From Taibaiella koreensis (GTDB taxonomy: Bacteria; Bacteroidota; Bacteroidia; Chitinophagales; Chitinophagaceae): 64,000 nt of DNA. The stretch lies in contig NZ_QVNU01000003.1 in assembly GCF_003545715.1 (NCBI RefSeq), forward strand, positions 496,001 to 560,000, given 5' to 3'. The notes under the pieces were generated by a model. It had not been told where the DNA came from. It was given only the letters and a program-made list of their open reading frames with translations, and searched no databases. Positions 50,393 to 59,710 of the stretch are shown here, piece by piece. The translations under genes and the position numbers were made by a program. Position 1 is the stretch's first letter, and each line of letters starts with the position of its first letter.

Positions 50393-50986
50393 ATGAAACT
50401 GATCCTGAAAATAATGATTCTTCTGGGCGCGCTGCTACCCTTATGCAGCAAGGTTCCCGCTCAGCAATACCAGTTGCGAGACGGTAAAGTACATTTTGCC
50501 ATTATCGCGCCGGCATCGGAGGTAACCGCCGACAACGACTCCCTGGCAGGCAATCTGGACCTGGATAAAGGCACCCTAAGATTTACGGTTTATGTGGCGG
50601 GATTTGCCATCACGGCTACCGATATGCCCCAGCTGATGCGGGAGGGGGCTACTTATCGTTTTCACCATTACTACTTCGACAGCGAGCGCTATCCGGTCGC
50701 AACATTTAATGGCACATCCGCAGCGTTGAAAAAGATAGATCCGTCAAAGGACGGCACTTATGAGATTACCTGTGAGGGTAAGCTCAGTATGCACGACGTG
50801 GTAAAGACGATCACGGTGAAAGGTACGGTTACCATGAAAGATGGCGTAGCGGCGGTAAGCAGCGAATTTATGATCGACCCGCATGACTACAAAGTACGGA
50901 TACCCGAATCCATCACCCGGTTTTACTATAAGGATATGAAGATATCGGTAAGCGCTCAAATGGTTCGCAAAGCACGGAAAGGTTAA
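50393..50986 (+). CDS. YceI family protein
   Basis: Exported 197-aa protein of the YceI family, whose members form a lipocalin-like barrel that binds isoprenoid-type lipids. The signal peptide ends near SKVPAQQ. The barrel is recognisable from HFAIIAPASEVTADNDSLAG, YRFHHYYFDSERYPVATFNG and EITCEGKLSMHDVVKTITV. It lies inside the T9SS cargo operon (19 bp after the previous gene, 32 bp before the next), an unusual position for a YceI gene. Its substrate is not indicated. Confidence 0.88.
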   Translation: MKLILKIMILLGALLPLCSKVPAQQYQLRDGKVHFAIIAPASEVTADNDSLAGNLDLDKGTLRFTVYVAGFAITATDMPQLMREGATYRFHHYYFDSERYPVATFNGTSAALKKIDPSKDGTYEITCEGKLSMHDVVKTITVKGTVTMKDGVAAVSSEFMIDPHDYKVRIPESITRFYYKDMKISVSAQMVRKARKG

Positions 50987-51018
50987 TACACATCAAGGAA
51001 AGATAGGCAACGATCACC

Positions 51019-53649
51019 ATGAAAAAAATAACGAGAACAAAGTGCGGCGGTCTGGCTATAAGGATCACGTTGACCCTGCTGATCCTTATACCGGCTGCTT
51101 TTCCTTCGCAAGCGCAAAGGGAGCAGGTATGGGCTTTCGGTACCCATGCCGGCCTGGATTTCAGCAGCGGGGCGCCTGTTCCCATTCAAACGGGGATGGA
51201 AGGCTTTGGCGAGGCCAACGCTTCGGTATGCGATCCCACAGGCCAGCTGCTGTTCTACACCAACGGTACAGACGTATGGGCGCGCGACCAGACACGTATG
51301 CCCAATGGGCACAACCTTACAGGCATATCGCCACCGGGCCTGGATACAGCAATAATCACTTCGAGTACCAGCCAGGGTGCCCTTATCGTACCCATGCCGG
51401 ATAGCGCCGGGAAATACTATGTCTTTTCGCTTACCGCCTTCGAGATGGGCGGGATGCAGCGTGGGCGGCTTTACTACAGCATTGTAGACATGAGCCTTAA
51501 TGGCGGCTTGGGCGATGTAATGCCTGGCCGTAAAGGTATATTCGTCGATTCGGGGCTTACGGAAAAAATGACTGCGGTCGCTGGCGATCGCTGCAACATC
51601 TGGGTCATTACCAGCGTGCTGACGCAAACCCGCTACAAGGTATTCGAGATCACAACGGCAGGCCTGCAGACCACGCCCGTGATCTCCAATACCGCCATGG
51701 CAGATCAGGGAATAGGGAATTTTGCCGTTTCCCCCAATCGTAAATGGATTTCGGCTTCAGGCATTCCTGTACTTTTGGCCAATCCGGCTTTCGGTCTTCA
51801 CCTGGCTGCCTTCGATGCGGCTACGGGCGCCATTAGCAACGACCTGGTGCTGGATGCTAATAAGAATGCTTATGGTACTTGTTTTTCTCCCGATAACAGC
51901 AAGCTGTATTACCTGAGTAGCGATGGCAGAATATACCAGTTCGATCTGAGCCTGGGTACGCCTGCAGCCATCATAGCCTCTGAGGTGGCTGTCGGTACGC
52001 CGAATTGGCTAACACACCTGAAACGGGCGCCCGACGGCAAGATATATTTCAACTGTAGCCCCACACAGTTGGGCGTGATTGCCAATCCCGGTCTGGCCGG
52101 CGCTGCCTGCGGCTTAACGCCGAATACGATTACCCTGGCGCCCGGGACCACTACGGCCCTGGGCCTGCCCAACGTGGTCGTGGAACAGGAAGTAGACTCT
52201 CTTATATCGCCTCCGAAAGCGGTGACAGGACAATGTTTTGCACAAAATGCTATCCTGCATGCGGGCAATACAACCACGGCCTGGGCTTACCATTGGAGCA
52301 CAGGCGCCACCACGCCGCAGATATCAGTATCGGCGCCGGGCAATTACTGGGTAAGCTACCATACCGGTAATCCCTGCCGTTTTTACACCGATTCCTTCAG
52401 CGTATCTTTTCCCCTGGGCGCATTGCCTTTTGTGCAAACGGTCAATAGCTGTAAAGGCGCCGCCAATGGAAAAGCCTGGGTGGTCAATACCAGCTGGGAT
52501 ACCAGCACTATAGCCTGTACCTGGCAAAACGGTAGTCACACCGTTGTGGGTACCGGAGATACCCTGTCGCAGGTACCAGCAGGATATTATACAGTGCACC
52601 TGGTTACCGCTGCCGGTTGCGATACGGTACTGCCCGTTTATATAGATGAAGAAGAGCATAACGTAACTTTTACGGTAGATACCGTCGTCTGCCTGGGAGA
52701 CCAGCTGACGTTCCGGAATACTTCCGATAATCATTTCACCCTATGGTTGTGGGATTTCGGCGACGGACAGCAAAGCAGCCTGGCTGCTCCTGTGCATACC
52801 TACAGCGCTGCCGGCAGCTACGAAGTGACCTTGCAGGGCCAGGGAAGCATTTGCGCCGATACCTTACAAAAGCTGGTCCAGGTCGATCAGCCGGTAACGG
52901 GCATCGCGCTCACCAAGGATAAGAACAGCATTTGTACCGGCGAAAGCATCCTGTTCACACCCCTGGTTGATAGCACAGCCACAGGTCTGGACTGGCGTTT
53001 CGGAACGGATAGCAGGATAGCTGCAGCGCCCGGAGTGATGTCCAAAGCATTTGACAGGCCGGGACTGTATCCCGTGCTGCTTACAGCGCATTTCAGGGCT
53101 TGCCCCGATGTACACGCTATGGATTCCGTTACCGTCCACGCCCTGCCCCTGGTTGATCTGGGACCCGATTCTGTGCTGTGCCTGGGAGGAAAGCCCTTGC
53201 TGCTGGCCAATCACGCCGTTAATATACCGGATGTCTATCATTTTGACTGGAGCTCCGGTGAGCATGCAGAAACTATTGAGGTACGGCATCAGGGGCGCTA
53301 CGGGCTTACGCTCACCAATAGCTTTGGCTGTACGGCATCGGAAGCGGTCGAAGTGAAGAAGGATTGCTACATCGATATTCCCAATGCTTTTACTCCCAAC
53401 GGCGATGGTGTCAACGATTATTTTTTCCCACGTTCGCTCCTGAGTGCAAAGCTGACGGGCTTTAGCATGAGCATCTATAACCGTTGGGGACAGCTGATAT
53501 TTGAAACCACGGCGACCAACGGCAGGGGCTGGGACGGACGCTTTAATGGTAAAGAGCAGCCGGAAGGAGTATACCTTTATCGTATGGAAGTAATGCTGGA
53601 CGGCGCTATCCGCGAGCGATACGAGGGCAATGTGACCCTGATCCGCTAG
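51019..53649 (+). CDS. T9SS type B cargo protein with PKD domain
   Basis: Secreted protein of 876 aa. A signal peptide (ending PSQAQ) is followed by a propeller-like region paralogous to that at 48205 (NASVCDPTGQLLFYTNGTD, SPNRKWISASG, SPDNSKLYYLSS). A PKD domain follows at about residues 555-620, with the signature LWLWDFGDGQQSS. Another Ig-like segment precedes the type B sorting domain NAFTPNGDGVNDYFFP...GWDGRFNGK. It ends the operon; its stop codon overlaps that of the convergent LysM gene through a CTAG. Adhesion or polymer binding inferred. Confidence 0.86.
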   Translation: MKKITRTKCGGLAIRITLTLLILIPAAFPSQAQREQVWAFGTHAGLDFSSGAPVPIQTGMEGFGEANASVCDPTGQLLFYTNGTDVWARDQTRMPNGHNLTGISPPGLDTAIITSSTSQGALIVPMPDSAGKYYVFSLTAFEMGGMQRGRLYYSIVDMSLNGGLGDVMPGRKGIFVDSGLTEKMTAVAGDRCNIWVITSVLTQTRYKVFEITTAGLQTTPVISNTAMADQGIGNFAVSPNRKWISASGIPVLLANPAFGLHLAAFDAATGAISNDLVLDANKNAYGTCFSPDNSKLYYLSSDGRIYQFDLSLGTPAAIIASEVAVGTPNWLTHLKRAPDGKIYFNCSPTQLGVIANPGLAGAACGLTPNTITLAPGTTTALGLPNVVVEQEVDSLISPPKAVTGQCFAQNAILHAGNTTTAWAYHWSTGATTPQISVSAPGNYWVSYHTGNPCRFYTDSFSVSFPLGALPFVQTVNSCKGAANGKAWVVNTSWDTSTIACTWQNGSHTVVGTGDTLSQVPAGYYTVHLVTAAGCDTVLPVYIDEEEHNVTFTVDTVVCLGDQLTFRNTSDNHFTLWLWDFGDGQQSSLAAPVHTYSAAGSYEVTLQGQGSICADTLQKLVQVDQPVTGIALTKDKNSICTGESILFTPLVDSTATGLDWRFGTDSRIAAAPGVMSKAFDRPGLYPVLLTAHFRACPDVHAMDSVTVHALPLVDLGPDSVLCLGGKPLLLANHAVNIPDVYHFDWSSGEHAETIEVRHQGRYGLTLTNSFGCTASEAVEVKKDCYIDIPNAFTPNGDGVNDYFFPRSLLSAKLTGFSMSIYNRWGQLIFETTATNGRGWDGRFNGKEQPEGVYLYRMEVMLDGAIRERYEGNVTLIR

Positions 53650-54545
53650 CGGTACCTGATCTTGCAGAACATGCGCCGCTCACGGGCACCCAGCGCTTGT
53701 GCCGCATTGCCGCTGAGACCGATAATGCTGTTATGGTATTCCTTGAGGTTGGGCACAATACCGATGACCTTGGCATAGATCGTTTTCCCCGAGGCTGGGT
53801 TGGTGATCTGCAGTATGGTTCCTTTGCTGGCGCTGTTGTGAAAGGCATAGTATACGCCGGGCGCCGCTTTGGTACGCAGGGGATAGAAGACCGCCGCGCC
53901 CGACTCTTCATTCGTTGATATGCCCCGTACCTGTTCCTGGTACAACTGTTCAAATGCGGATACCATTTCTTCAGCAGTATCTTTTTCCGGTACCGCCTTC
54001 ACGGTATCACGCACAGTTGTACGAGCCGGCGGCGACTGAACTACCGGTTTCGCCGCGACGACCGGGCTGTGCGGGGTGTCCTTTGCGGCAAAGGGCTTTT
54101 GCTCATTATCGTAGGCAATCCACCCGACCTGGAGTACGGCTCCTTTTTCAATCTCAGGTGTGTTACTGTGGTTCCAGCGCTGGATGGCGCTTTGCGACAC
54201 ACCCATCATACGGCTTATGCTGTGCAGGTCGTCTTCATCGCCCACTTTATAAAAGACAGGCTTGCTTTTGACCACGCTTTCGATACGGATAAAATTATAG
54301 TCGTCGATAGGTATCCTGAATTTCGATCCTTCGGGGAGGCCATCCTGGTAGTTTACACGATTCACGTCGGCAAGCACGGCCGGCGGAACGGAAAATTTCT
54401 TCGAGAGCATAAATAAAGTCTCTCCGCTCTTTACCCGGTGCAGCAGATAGGGCATACCCTCTTTTTGCTTCACCCACAAGGTGTCCTGGGCCTGTGCACA
54501 CAGTGCGACAAGACTGGCGAGCAGCAACAGCAATCTTTTTTTCAT
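53646..54545 (-). CDS. LysM domain protein with RlpA-like C-terminus
   Basis: Exported 299-aa peptidoglycan-binding protein. The signal peptide ends at ALCAQAQ. The first LysM is YLLHRVKSGETLFMLSKKFS (residues ~33-78). A second, more divergent LysM is DDLHSISRMMGVSQSAIQRW (~103-145). A Pro/Ala/Thr linker follows. The C-terminal ~95 residues (YYAFHNSASKGTILQITNPA...YAKVIG) look like a double-psi beta-barrel, related to RlpA/endolytic transglycosylase domains. The catalytic Asp is not obvious, so activity is uncertain. Confidence 0.82.
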   Translation of the reverse strand: MKKRLLLLLASLVALCAQAQDTLWVKQKEGMPYLLHRVKSGETLFMLSKKFSVPPAVLADVNRVNYQDGLPEGSKFRIPIDDYNFIRIESVVKSKPVFYKVGDEDDLHSISRMMGVSQSAIQRWNHSNTPEIEKGAVLQVGWIAYDNEQKPFAAKDTPHSPVVAAKPVVQSPPARTTVRDTVKAVPEKDTAEEMVSAFEQLYQEQVRGISTNEESGAAVFYPLRTKAAPGVYYAFHNSASKGTILQITNPASGKTIYAKVIGIVPNLKEYHNSIIGLSGNAAQALGARERRMFCKIRYR

Positions 54546-54617
54546 AAGCGCGATCGATCGGTAAAGTTAGCATCCCGGGACAGGACGCAGGATGGAAACC
54601 GGTATAGACTATGTTAA

Positions 54618-54657
54618 AAAAAACGGTTAAGGCGCCGGAGCACCTTAACCGTTTTTG
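54618..54657 (-). terminator. Intrinsic terminator, bidirectional
   Basis: A perfect stem AACGGTTAAGG/CCTTAACCGTT is flanked by A-run and T-run on both sides, so it can act on either strand. It is placed to end the lipoprotein gene at 54682. Confidence 0.8.
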
Positions 54658-54681
54658 CTTTTCGGAAAAACCGGGAAAGGT

Positions 54682-55533
54682 TTATTTCATCGGCTCCTGT
54701 GCAGCAAGCTTGGCTGTACGGCTTACCGAGGTGTTGACACCCTCAATGTTTTTGCCGTCCTTATCGACCAGCTGCACTTTTACGGTCACATCGCCCATGG
54801 GCGCGTTCTGGATAAAGTAAGGCTGCCATTTATCGATATCAAAATTAGTGCCATTCACGTCTACCTTTACCTTGTTGCCATCGGGCGCCAGGGTAGTGTT
54901 GTACACGTAGAAGTCCAGCAGCAGGTTCTTGGTATCGGCGCCCAGGTATTCGCCCTTGGGCCGGCTATAGAAGATCATCGGTGTTTTGGGAATATCCATT
55001 TTGGTCAGCTTTCCCTTTTCATCCACAGAGAAGTGATACAGTACACCGGCTTTGGGCGTTTTGATCGACTCGTGGTAAGAGCGGGACAGGAACGACATCA
55101 GGTAATGCTCCGATTTAACGGGTACCGTAAAGGTGCGTTTGGGTTCGTAAAGGGCCACATAAGGCTGGTTGTCGAGGATGAAATGAATGTGCTGTCCATC
55201 TTTGGAGTTGTTGCAATTCTTGGAAGCCGCATCGCCAGTCTGGCTTTTTAGCTCATAATTCTTTACATCGTAGTCGATCGTGATCTTTACGGAATCGGTG
55301 CCCTGCAGCTCGGCCTTTACGTTCTTGACGCCCAGCTGGGCATCGGGAAACTCTGGCGATCCGGTTACCGGCGCGATAGTAATGGGACCGGAAGGGGCTG
55401 TTGTGGTCGTGGTTGTGGTTTCCACCTTGGTCGTATCCGAAGCGGATGCGTTTTCGGTCGTATTGTTGTTACAGGCAGTAAATGCGAGCAATGCAGCAGA
55501 TGCCGCAGTTGTTGTTATCGATTTCAAGTTCAT
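54682..55533 (-). CDS. Lipoprotein of unknown function
   Basis: Lipoprotein of 283 aa with lipobox LLAFTAC; the ATG at 55533 is chosen because it begins the signal peptide. The mature N-terminus is Asn/Thr/Ser-rich, including a tract of consecutive Thr (ETTTTTTTAPSG). The remaining residues are beta-rich and unrecognised (VKITIDYDVKNYELKSQTGD, QHIHFILDNQPYVALYEPKR). The HIHF-plus-YEP arrangement recurs in Bacteroidota lipoproteins of unknown function. No operon partner. Confidence 0.78.
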   Translation of the reverse strand: MNLKSITTTAASAALLAFTACNNNTTENASASDTTKVETTTTTTTAPSGPITIAPVTGSPEFPDAQLGVKNVKAELQGTDSVKITIDYDVKNYELKSQTGDAASKNCNNSKDGQHIHFILDNQPYVALYEPKRTFTVPVKSEHYLMSFLSRSYHESIKTPKAGVLYHFSVDEKGKLTKMDIPKTPMIFYSRPKGEYLGADTKNLLLDFYVYNTTLAPDGNKVKVDVNGTNFDIDKWQPYFIQNAPMGDVTVKVQLVDKDGKNIEGVNTSVSRTAKLAAQEPMK

Positions 55534-55635
55534 ACATGTTGGATTTTGGAGGCCTAAAGCTAAATGATTATTATGGTTGAGGATCAATATAATAGTATCA
55601 TTTAACGCTATTTTTAAATTTTAGTCGCCGGCGGT

Positions 55636-56319
55636 TTATTTAGCGATAACAACCGACCCCGCTTTGTCGGGGAGTGGTGTATACCCAATTTTTTGCTCCG
55701 TGCAGAACCGGATTACCGCGTCCCTGACACCTTTATAGCCTTCATTGTTGAAGTCGTGGACCATAATATAGCCTCCGGCATTAAGCCGGGGATAGAAAAA
55801 GACCAACCCGTTATAAATAGGCTCGTAGAGATCGGTATCGAGACTTACAAAAGCAAAGGTCTCGTTGACATCGCTTGCTGTTCCGGGAAAATAGCCCTTT
55901 TTAACGATGCATTTCTCGGGATGGGGCATGATCGCCAGAACCTGCTGTACAGAGGTACCCGAAAAGTCCTGATCGGCAGCTGAATAATTTTCCTTCAGCT
56001 CCTTCTTTTTGTCCCTGTTGTCGAAACCTTCGAATGTGTCGAACAGGTACAGGTCGCGATCGGGGAAATAGTAATTCAGGTAACGGGCGAACTTTCCTTT
56101 GAAAACACCTATTTCCGCCACGCTGCCGGGTATGTTCCTGTGGTTGATCTCATCGCTGATCAGCTCAAGGGTGGACAGCCGTATATAGTCGTAATACCTG
56201 GTATCAATTTCCCTGGTCCTGGACAGGTAAGCTAATGAGGGCGCAATGGCCATTTTGGATTTCTGCAAAAGTCTTTTTCCTAAAAAATAATTAATTCCTT
56301 TACCAATGGCCTGAAACAT
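55636..56319 (-). CDS. TylF/MycF-family O-methyltransferase
   Basis: SAM-dependent methyltransferase of 227 aa in the TylF (macrocin O-methyltransferase) family. Motifs are VAEIGVFKGKFARYLNYYFP (SAM-binding loop), YLFDTFEGFDNRD, FVSLDTDLYEPIYNGLVFFY and YIMVHDFNNEGYKGVRDAV, which carries the metal-binding Asp pair. In family members the substrate is usually a sugar hydroxyl. No glycan biosynthesis genes adjoin it, so the substrate here is unknown. Confidence 0.85.
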   Translation of the reverse strand: MFQAIGKGINYFLGKRLLQKSKMAIAPSLAYLSRTREIDTRYYDYIRLSTLELISDEINHRNIPGSVAEIGVFKGKFARYLNYYFPDRDLYLFDTFEGFDNRDKKKELKENYSAADQDFSGTSVQQVLAIMPHPEKCIVKKGYFPGTASDVNETFAFVSLDTDLYEPIYNGLVFFYPRLNAGGYIMVHDFNNEGYKGVRDAVIRFCTEQKIGYTPLPDKAGSVVIAK

Positions 56320-56543
56320 AAAGAAGCGGTTGTAGCAAGCAATATTAATAAAATTCGGTTGGATTGACGGTTAGTGACTAAATTGCATCTTTTTACAGAT
56401 TTACGGATAAGGATTATCCGCAGTAAAATGTGGCAGGGTTGCTAAAAAGAACAAGTCGTTGTATCTCGCTCATAGTTATGGGCGGTACAGCCAACCCTGC
56501 TTAAATCCTGCGTTTGGCAGAGCAATTTTTAAAAAAATATTGA
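56320..56543. other. Intergenic region before yicC
   Basis: 224 bp without a gene. A/T-rich around 56340-56400. It contains no clear -7 box for yicC and no recognised repeat. Confidence 0.4.
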
Positions 56544-57434
56544 ATGATATTTTCCATGACAGGCTACGGCCGTGCCGAAGGCAGGGCAGGCAACCGGCAG
56601 GTAATTGTAGAAGTGAAATCCCTCAACGGGAAGCAGTTTGAGCTCAACAGCCGTATTACCCCCTTGTTGAAAGCCTATGAGGCCGATATCCGCAACGAGC
56701 TGATGCGTATCCTGAAGAGAGGCACCGTGGACCTGTCGGTTACGGTGAAGCAGGAAGGCGCGGGCAAGCCCATGCAGGTCAACGCCGATCTGGCACGCTA
56801 TTATTACCAGGCCATGAGCGGCATTGCGGCAGAGCTGAAACTCGAAATGGACGGTCATCCCGAACATGTACTGGCAACATTAATGCGTATGCCCGAAGTG
56901 GTAGCCGCAGACATGGATACCCTGCCCGAACCCGAATGGCTGGAGATCAGGCAGCTGATCACGGAAGCAGCCGAACGCCTCAGCGTACACCGGGAAGAAG
57001 AAGGAAAGGCGATAGAGAAAGACCTTCTGGCCAATATCAATGGCATAGAAGCCTTGCTGAAAGAAGTGGAGCAGTATGAGCCGGCAAGAATTGAGCGTAT
57101 CCGGCAGCGCATCAACGGTTCCCTGGCCGAATGGACGGATAAGGAGCGGATCGATATGAACCGCCTCGAGCAGGAGCTCATCTACTATATCGAAAAGATC
57201 GACTTCTCCGAGGAAAAGCAGCGCCTGCGTACGCATTGCACCTATTTTGCCGAGCTGGCAGGCAATGGGCAGGCCGATGGCATTGGCAAAAAGCTGGGTT
57301 TTGTGCTGCAGGAGATCGGCCGCGAGATCAATACGTTGGGATCGAAGGCCAACGATGCCGATATCCAGAAAATCGTAGTGAATATGAAAGACAACCTGGA
57401 AAAGGCCAAGGAGCAGGTATTAAACGTATTGTAA
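56544..57434 (+). CDS. yicC: YicC family endoribonuclease-like protein
   Basis: Conserved 296-aa protein of the YicC family; E. coli YicC is reported to be an RNA-degrading nuclease. The N-terminus MIFSMTGYGRAEG is the family signature, followed by VEVKSLNGKQFELNSRI. The C-terminal domain ends SKANDADIQKIVVNMKDNLEKAKEQVLN, the conserved alpha-helical tail. It is followed by gldH 24 bp later, probably co-transcribed. Confidence 0.93.
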   Translation: MIFSMTGYGRAEGRAGNRQVIVEVKSLNGKQFELNSRITPLLKAYEADIRNELMRILKRGTVDLSVTVKQEGAGKPMQVNADLARYYYQAMSGIAAELKLEMDGHPEHVLATLMRMPEVVAADMDTLPEPEWLEIRQLITEAAERLSVHREEEGKAIEKDLLANINGIEALLKEVEQYEPARIERIRQRINGSLAEWTDKERIDMNRLEQELIYYIEKIDFSEEKQRLRTHCTYFAELAGNGQADGIGKKLGFVLQEIGREINTLGSKANDADIQKIVVNMKDNLEKAKEQVLNVL

Positions 57435-57458
57435 CCTACCGGGACCGTAAAACGAAAC

Positions 57459-57956
57459 ATGAAAAAACATTTTGCTTCCTTTGTTCTTGGCGCCATAGCT
57501 TTATTATTAACGGCTGCTTCCTGTGGCGTGAAATCTTCGTATTACCAGAAGCAGGAATCGATTCCTGGGGCCAAATGGGATTATAAATTTCAACCGGTTT
57601 TTGCTGTAGATATCAGCGATACGCAATCGCTGTATCGTTTTTACCTGCTGGTACGCCACGACGAAGGCTATCCCAATGCCAACCTTTGGCTCAGTCTTAA
57701 AGTGAAAGCCCCAGGCGATACCACCTTTAGCGAAGGCGTAAGGATCGAAAAGGACCTTGCCGACCCCAAAGGAGAATGGCTGGGACGGGGTATGGGCGGT
57801 ATCTGGGAGCACAAAATACCCTTCAACCTGAAGGAAACGCCGAAGCTAAATAAGCCCGGCCGCTACGAATTCAAGATCGAGCAGATCATGCGCAGCAATC
57901 CATTACCCTCGGTGCTCAATGTGGGCTTGATCATTGAAAAGATAGAACGGCATTAA
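57459..57956 (+). CDS. gldH: Gliding motility lipoprotein GldH
   Basis: Lipoprotein of 165 aa needed for gliding in Flavobacterium. The lipobox LLTAASC gives a lipidated Cys at about residue 22. Family sequence features are YYQKQESIPGAKWDYKFQPV, FYLLVRHDEGYPNANLWLSL and GMGGIWEHKIPF, and the length is normal. Together with the many T9SS cargo proteins it supports gliding or the type IX apparatus here. It is in an operon with yicC and ends at a strong terminator. Confidence 0.9.
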   Translation: MKKHFASFVLGAIALLLTAASCGVKSSYYQKQESIPGAKWDYKFQPVFAVDISDTQSLYRFYLLVRHDEGYPNANLWLSLKVKAPGDTTFSEGVRIEKDLADPKGEWLGRGMGGIWEHKIPFNLKETPKLNKPGRYEFKIEQIMRSNPLPSVLNVGLIIEKIERH

Positions 57957-57978
57957 TCTTATTTTATACTCACAAAAA

Positions 57979-58013
57979 CGGTCGCAGCTATCACCAGCTG
58001 CGACCGCTTCTTT
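57979..58013 (+). terminator. Intrinsic terminator after gldH
   Basis: A perfect 11-bp stem CGGTCGCAGCT/AGCTGCGACCG (57979-58006) is followed by CTTCTTT. It is shared between the convergent gldH and ruvB. Confidence 0.75.
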
Positions 58014-58035
58014 ATGGAATATATGCTGCTATGGG

Positions 58036-59064
58036 TTAAAACAGCATTTGCACGGCGCCCTGAGGCCCCTTGTCCTTACCCAGGTGCCGGTAGGCTTTTT
58101 CGGTGGCTTCTCTTCCTCTTGGCGTACGCATAATGTAGCCCTCCTGGATGAGGAAGGGTTCGTATACCTCTTCGATAGTGCCGGCTTCTTCGCCTACCGC
58201 TGTAGCAATATTGCTGATGCCTACAGGGCCGCCTTTGAATTTCTCGATCAGGGTGCTGAGGATGCGATTGTCCATATCATCAAGACCGCTGGCGTCTACA
58301 TTAAGCGCTTTAAGGCTATGTTCGGTAATGCCCAGGTCGATCACGCCATTGCCCAGCACCTGGGCAAAGTCGCGCATACGGCGCAGGAGGCCGTTGGCAA
58401 TACGGGGCGTGCCCCGACTGCGACGAGCGATCTCCCCGGCTGCTTCCGACGTGATCCTGACCTGGATGAGCGCTGCCGAACGGGTAATGATCTTCTGCAG
58501 CACCTCCTGTGGGTAATAGTCGAGTCGTGATTTGATGCCGAAGCGCGAGAGCAGCGGAGCGGTCAGCAAGCCCGACCGGGTAGTAGCGCCGATGAGGGTA
58601 AAAGGATTGAGGTTGATCTGTATGCTGCGGGCGTTGGGACCGCTTTCGATCATCAGATCGATCTTATAATCCTCCATGGCCGCGTAAAGGTATTCCTCCA
58701 CCACAACGCCCAATCTGTGGATCTCGTCGATGAAGAGCACACTGCGGCTTTCCAGGTTGGTGAGCAGTCCGGCCAGGTCGCCGGGCTTCTCCAGCACAGG
58801 GCCGCTGGTCTCCTTAATACTGGCGCCCAGCTCATTAGCGACAATGCGGGACAGGGTGGTCTTACCTAGCCCCGGAGGGCCATGAAACAGCACATGATCC
58901 AGCGCTTCGCCCCGCATATTAGCCGCCTTAATAAAGATGCGCAGGTTCTCGATCAGCTGCGGCTGACCGGAAAAGTCCTCGATCGATTGCGGCCTGATGC
59001 TATTCTCGTATTCCTTCTCTCCCGAACTAAGGCTGTCTTTCGGACGGATGTGCGATGGTTCCAT
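58036..59064 (-). CDS. ruvB: Holliday junction DNA helicase RuvB
   Basis: AAA+ motor (342 aa) that drives branch migration of Holliday junctions together with RuvA. The Walker A sequence is [11 protein letters not shown]. Walker [10 protein letters not shown], sensor 1 [19 protein letters not shown] and the C-terminal winged helix ([19 protein letters not shown]) are intact. It reads [11 protein letters not shown] at the start. A heptamer array begins only 25 bp upstream of its ATG, in the promoter region. ruvA is not adjacent. Confidence 0.96.
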   Translation of the reverse strand: MEPSHIRPKDSLSSGEKEYENSIRPQSIEDFSGQPQLIENLRIFIKAANMRGEALDHVLFHGPPGLGKTTLSRIVANELGASIKETSGPVLEKPGDLAGLLTNLESRSVLFIDEIHRLGVVVEEYLYAAMEDYKIDLMIESGPNARSIQINLNPFTLIGATTRSGLLTAPLLSRFGIKSRLDYYPQEVLQKIITRSAALIQVRITSEAAGEIARRSRGTPRIANGLLRRMRDFAQVLGNGVIDLGITEHSLKALNVDASGLDDMDNRILSTLIEKFKGGPVGISNIATAVGEEAGTIEEVYEPFLIQEGYIMRTPRGREATEKAYRHLGKDKGPQGAVQMLF

Positions 59065-59088
59065 AAGGTAAAATTAATGGGGAATCGG

Positions 59089-59234
59089 GTATGAAGTATC
59101 AAGTTCCGGTATTAAGTACCAGGTATCAAGTACTAGGTATTAGGTATCAAGTATTAAGTACCAGGTATCAGGTATGAAGTATTAAGTATCAAGTATTAGG
59201 TATCAGGAACCAAGTATTAAGAATCAGGAACCAT
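59089..59234 (+). repeat. Heptamer repeat array, left arm
   Basis: About 21 consecutive 7-bp units of consensus GTATYAR (for example GTATCAA, GTATTAG, GTACCAG), with a single 6-bp unit at 59103 and degeneration toward the right end. It starts 25 bp upstream of the ruvB ATG. There is no coding potential. Confidence 0.85.
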
Positions 59235-59353
59235 GTCAGGTGTCGGTATTGCGTATAAGGCAATGTGGGTAAGCTATCAGGATTCAGGTGGCAGGAATCC
59301 AAGGTTGTTTAGAGAAAAAAAGAGGTATTCTTAGAACTTTAATTCTCGTTGAA

Positions 59354-59507
59354 AGGTGTGGATGATCAGATCGGTTTATTAGTTGCCGGTAATATCCTTT
59401 AGCTGGAAAGATTTCCAAATGAAGCATTTCATGTCGATTCTTTGTGTCCTTGCGTACAACCTAGCGCCCTCAGCGGTTAACCACATCGCTCTCCTTAAAA
59501 ATGCTTG
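59354..59507 (-). repeat. Dispersed ~155-bp repeat, copy 2
   Basis: Reverse-complement homologue of 32171-32328. The best-conserved section is around 59435-59485 (ATTCTTTG..GCGTACAAC..GCGGTTAAC). It lies between the two inverted heptamer arrays. Confidence 0.65.
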
Positions 59508-59584
59508 CCTAAGTACCTTGTAGCAAGAATTCAAAATACTTAATCACTTACACTTATTCATGCCACTGCATGGCTACCCGCTAC

Positions 59585-59710
59585 CTTGTACTTGATACTT
59601 AATACCTAATACTTGATACCTAATACCTAATACCCGAATCTCACATCTAATATCCAACGTCTAATATCTAACATCTAATATCTAACGTCTAACATCTAAT
59701 ATCTCACATC
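59585..59710 (-). repeat. Heptamer repeat array, right arm (inverted)
   Basis: Eighteen 7-bp units. The first seven are the reverse complement of the left-arm unit (TTGATAC/CTAATAC); the rest drift to TAATATC/TAACATC/TAACGTC. The array runs up to the tdk stop codon. With the left arm it forms an inverted pair around ~350 bp. Confidence 0.85.

Noticed and set aside
59089-59234. CRISPR array
   Set aside because: The units are 7 bp, contiguous and degenerate, with no spacers and no cas genes.
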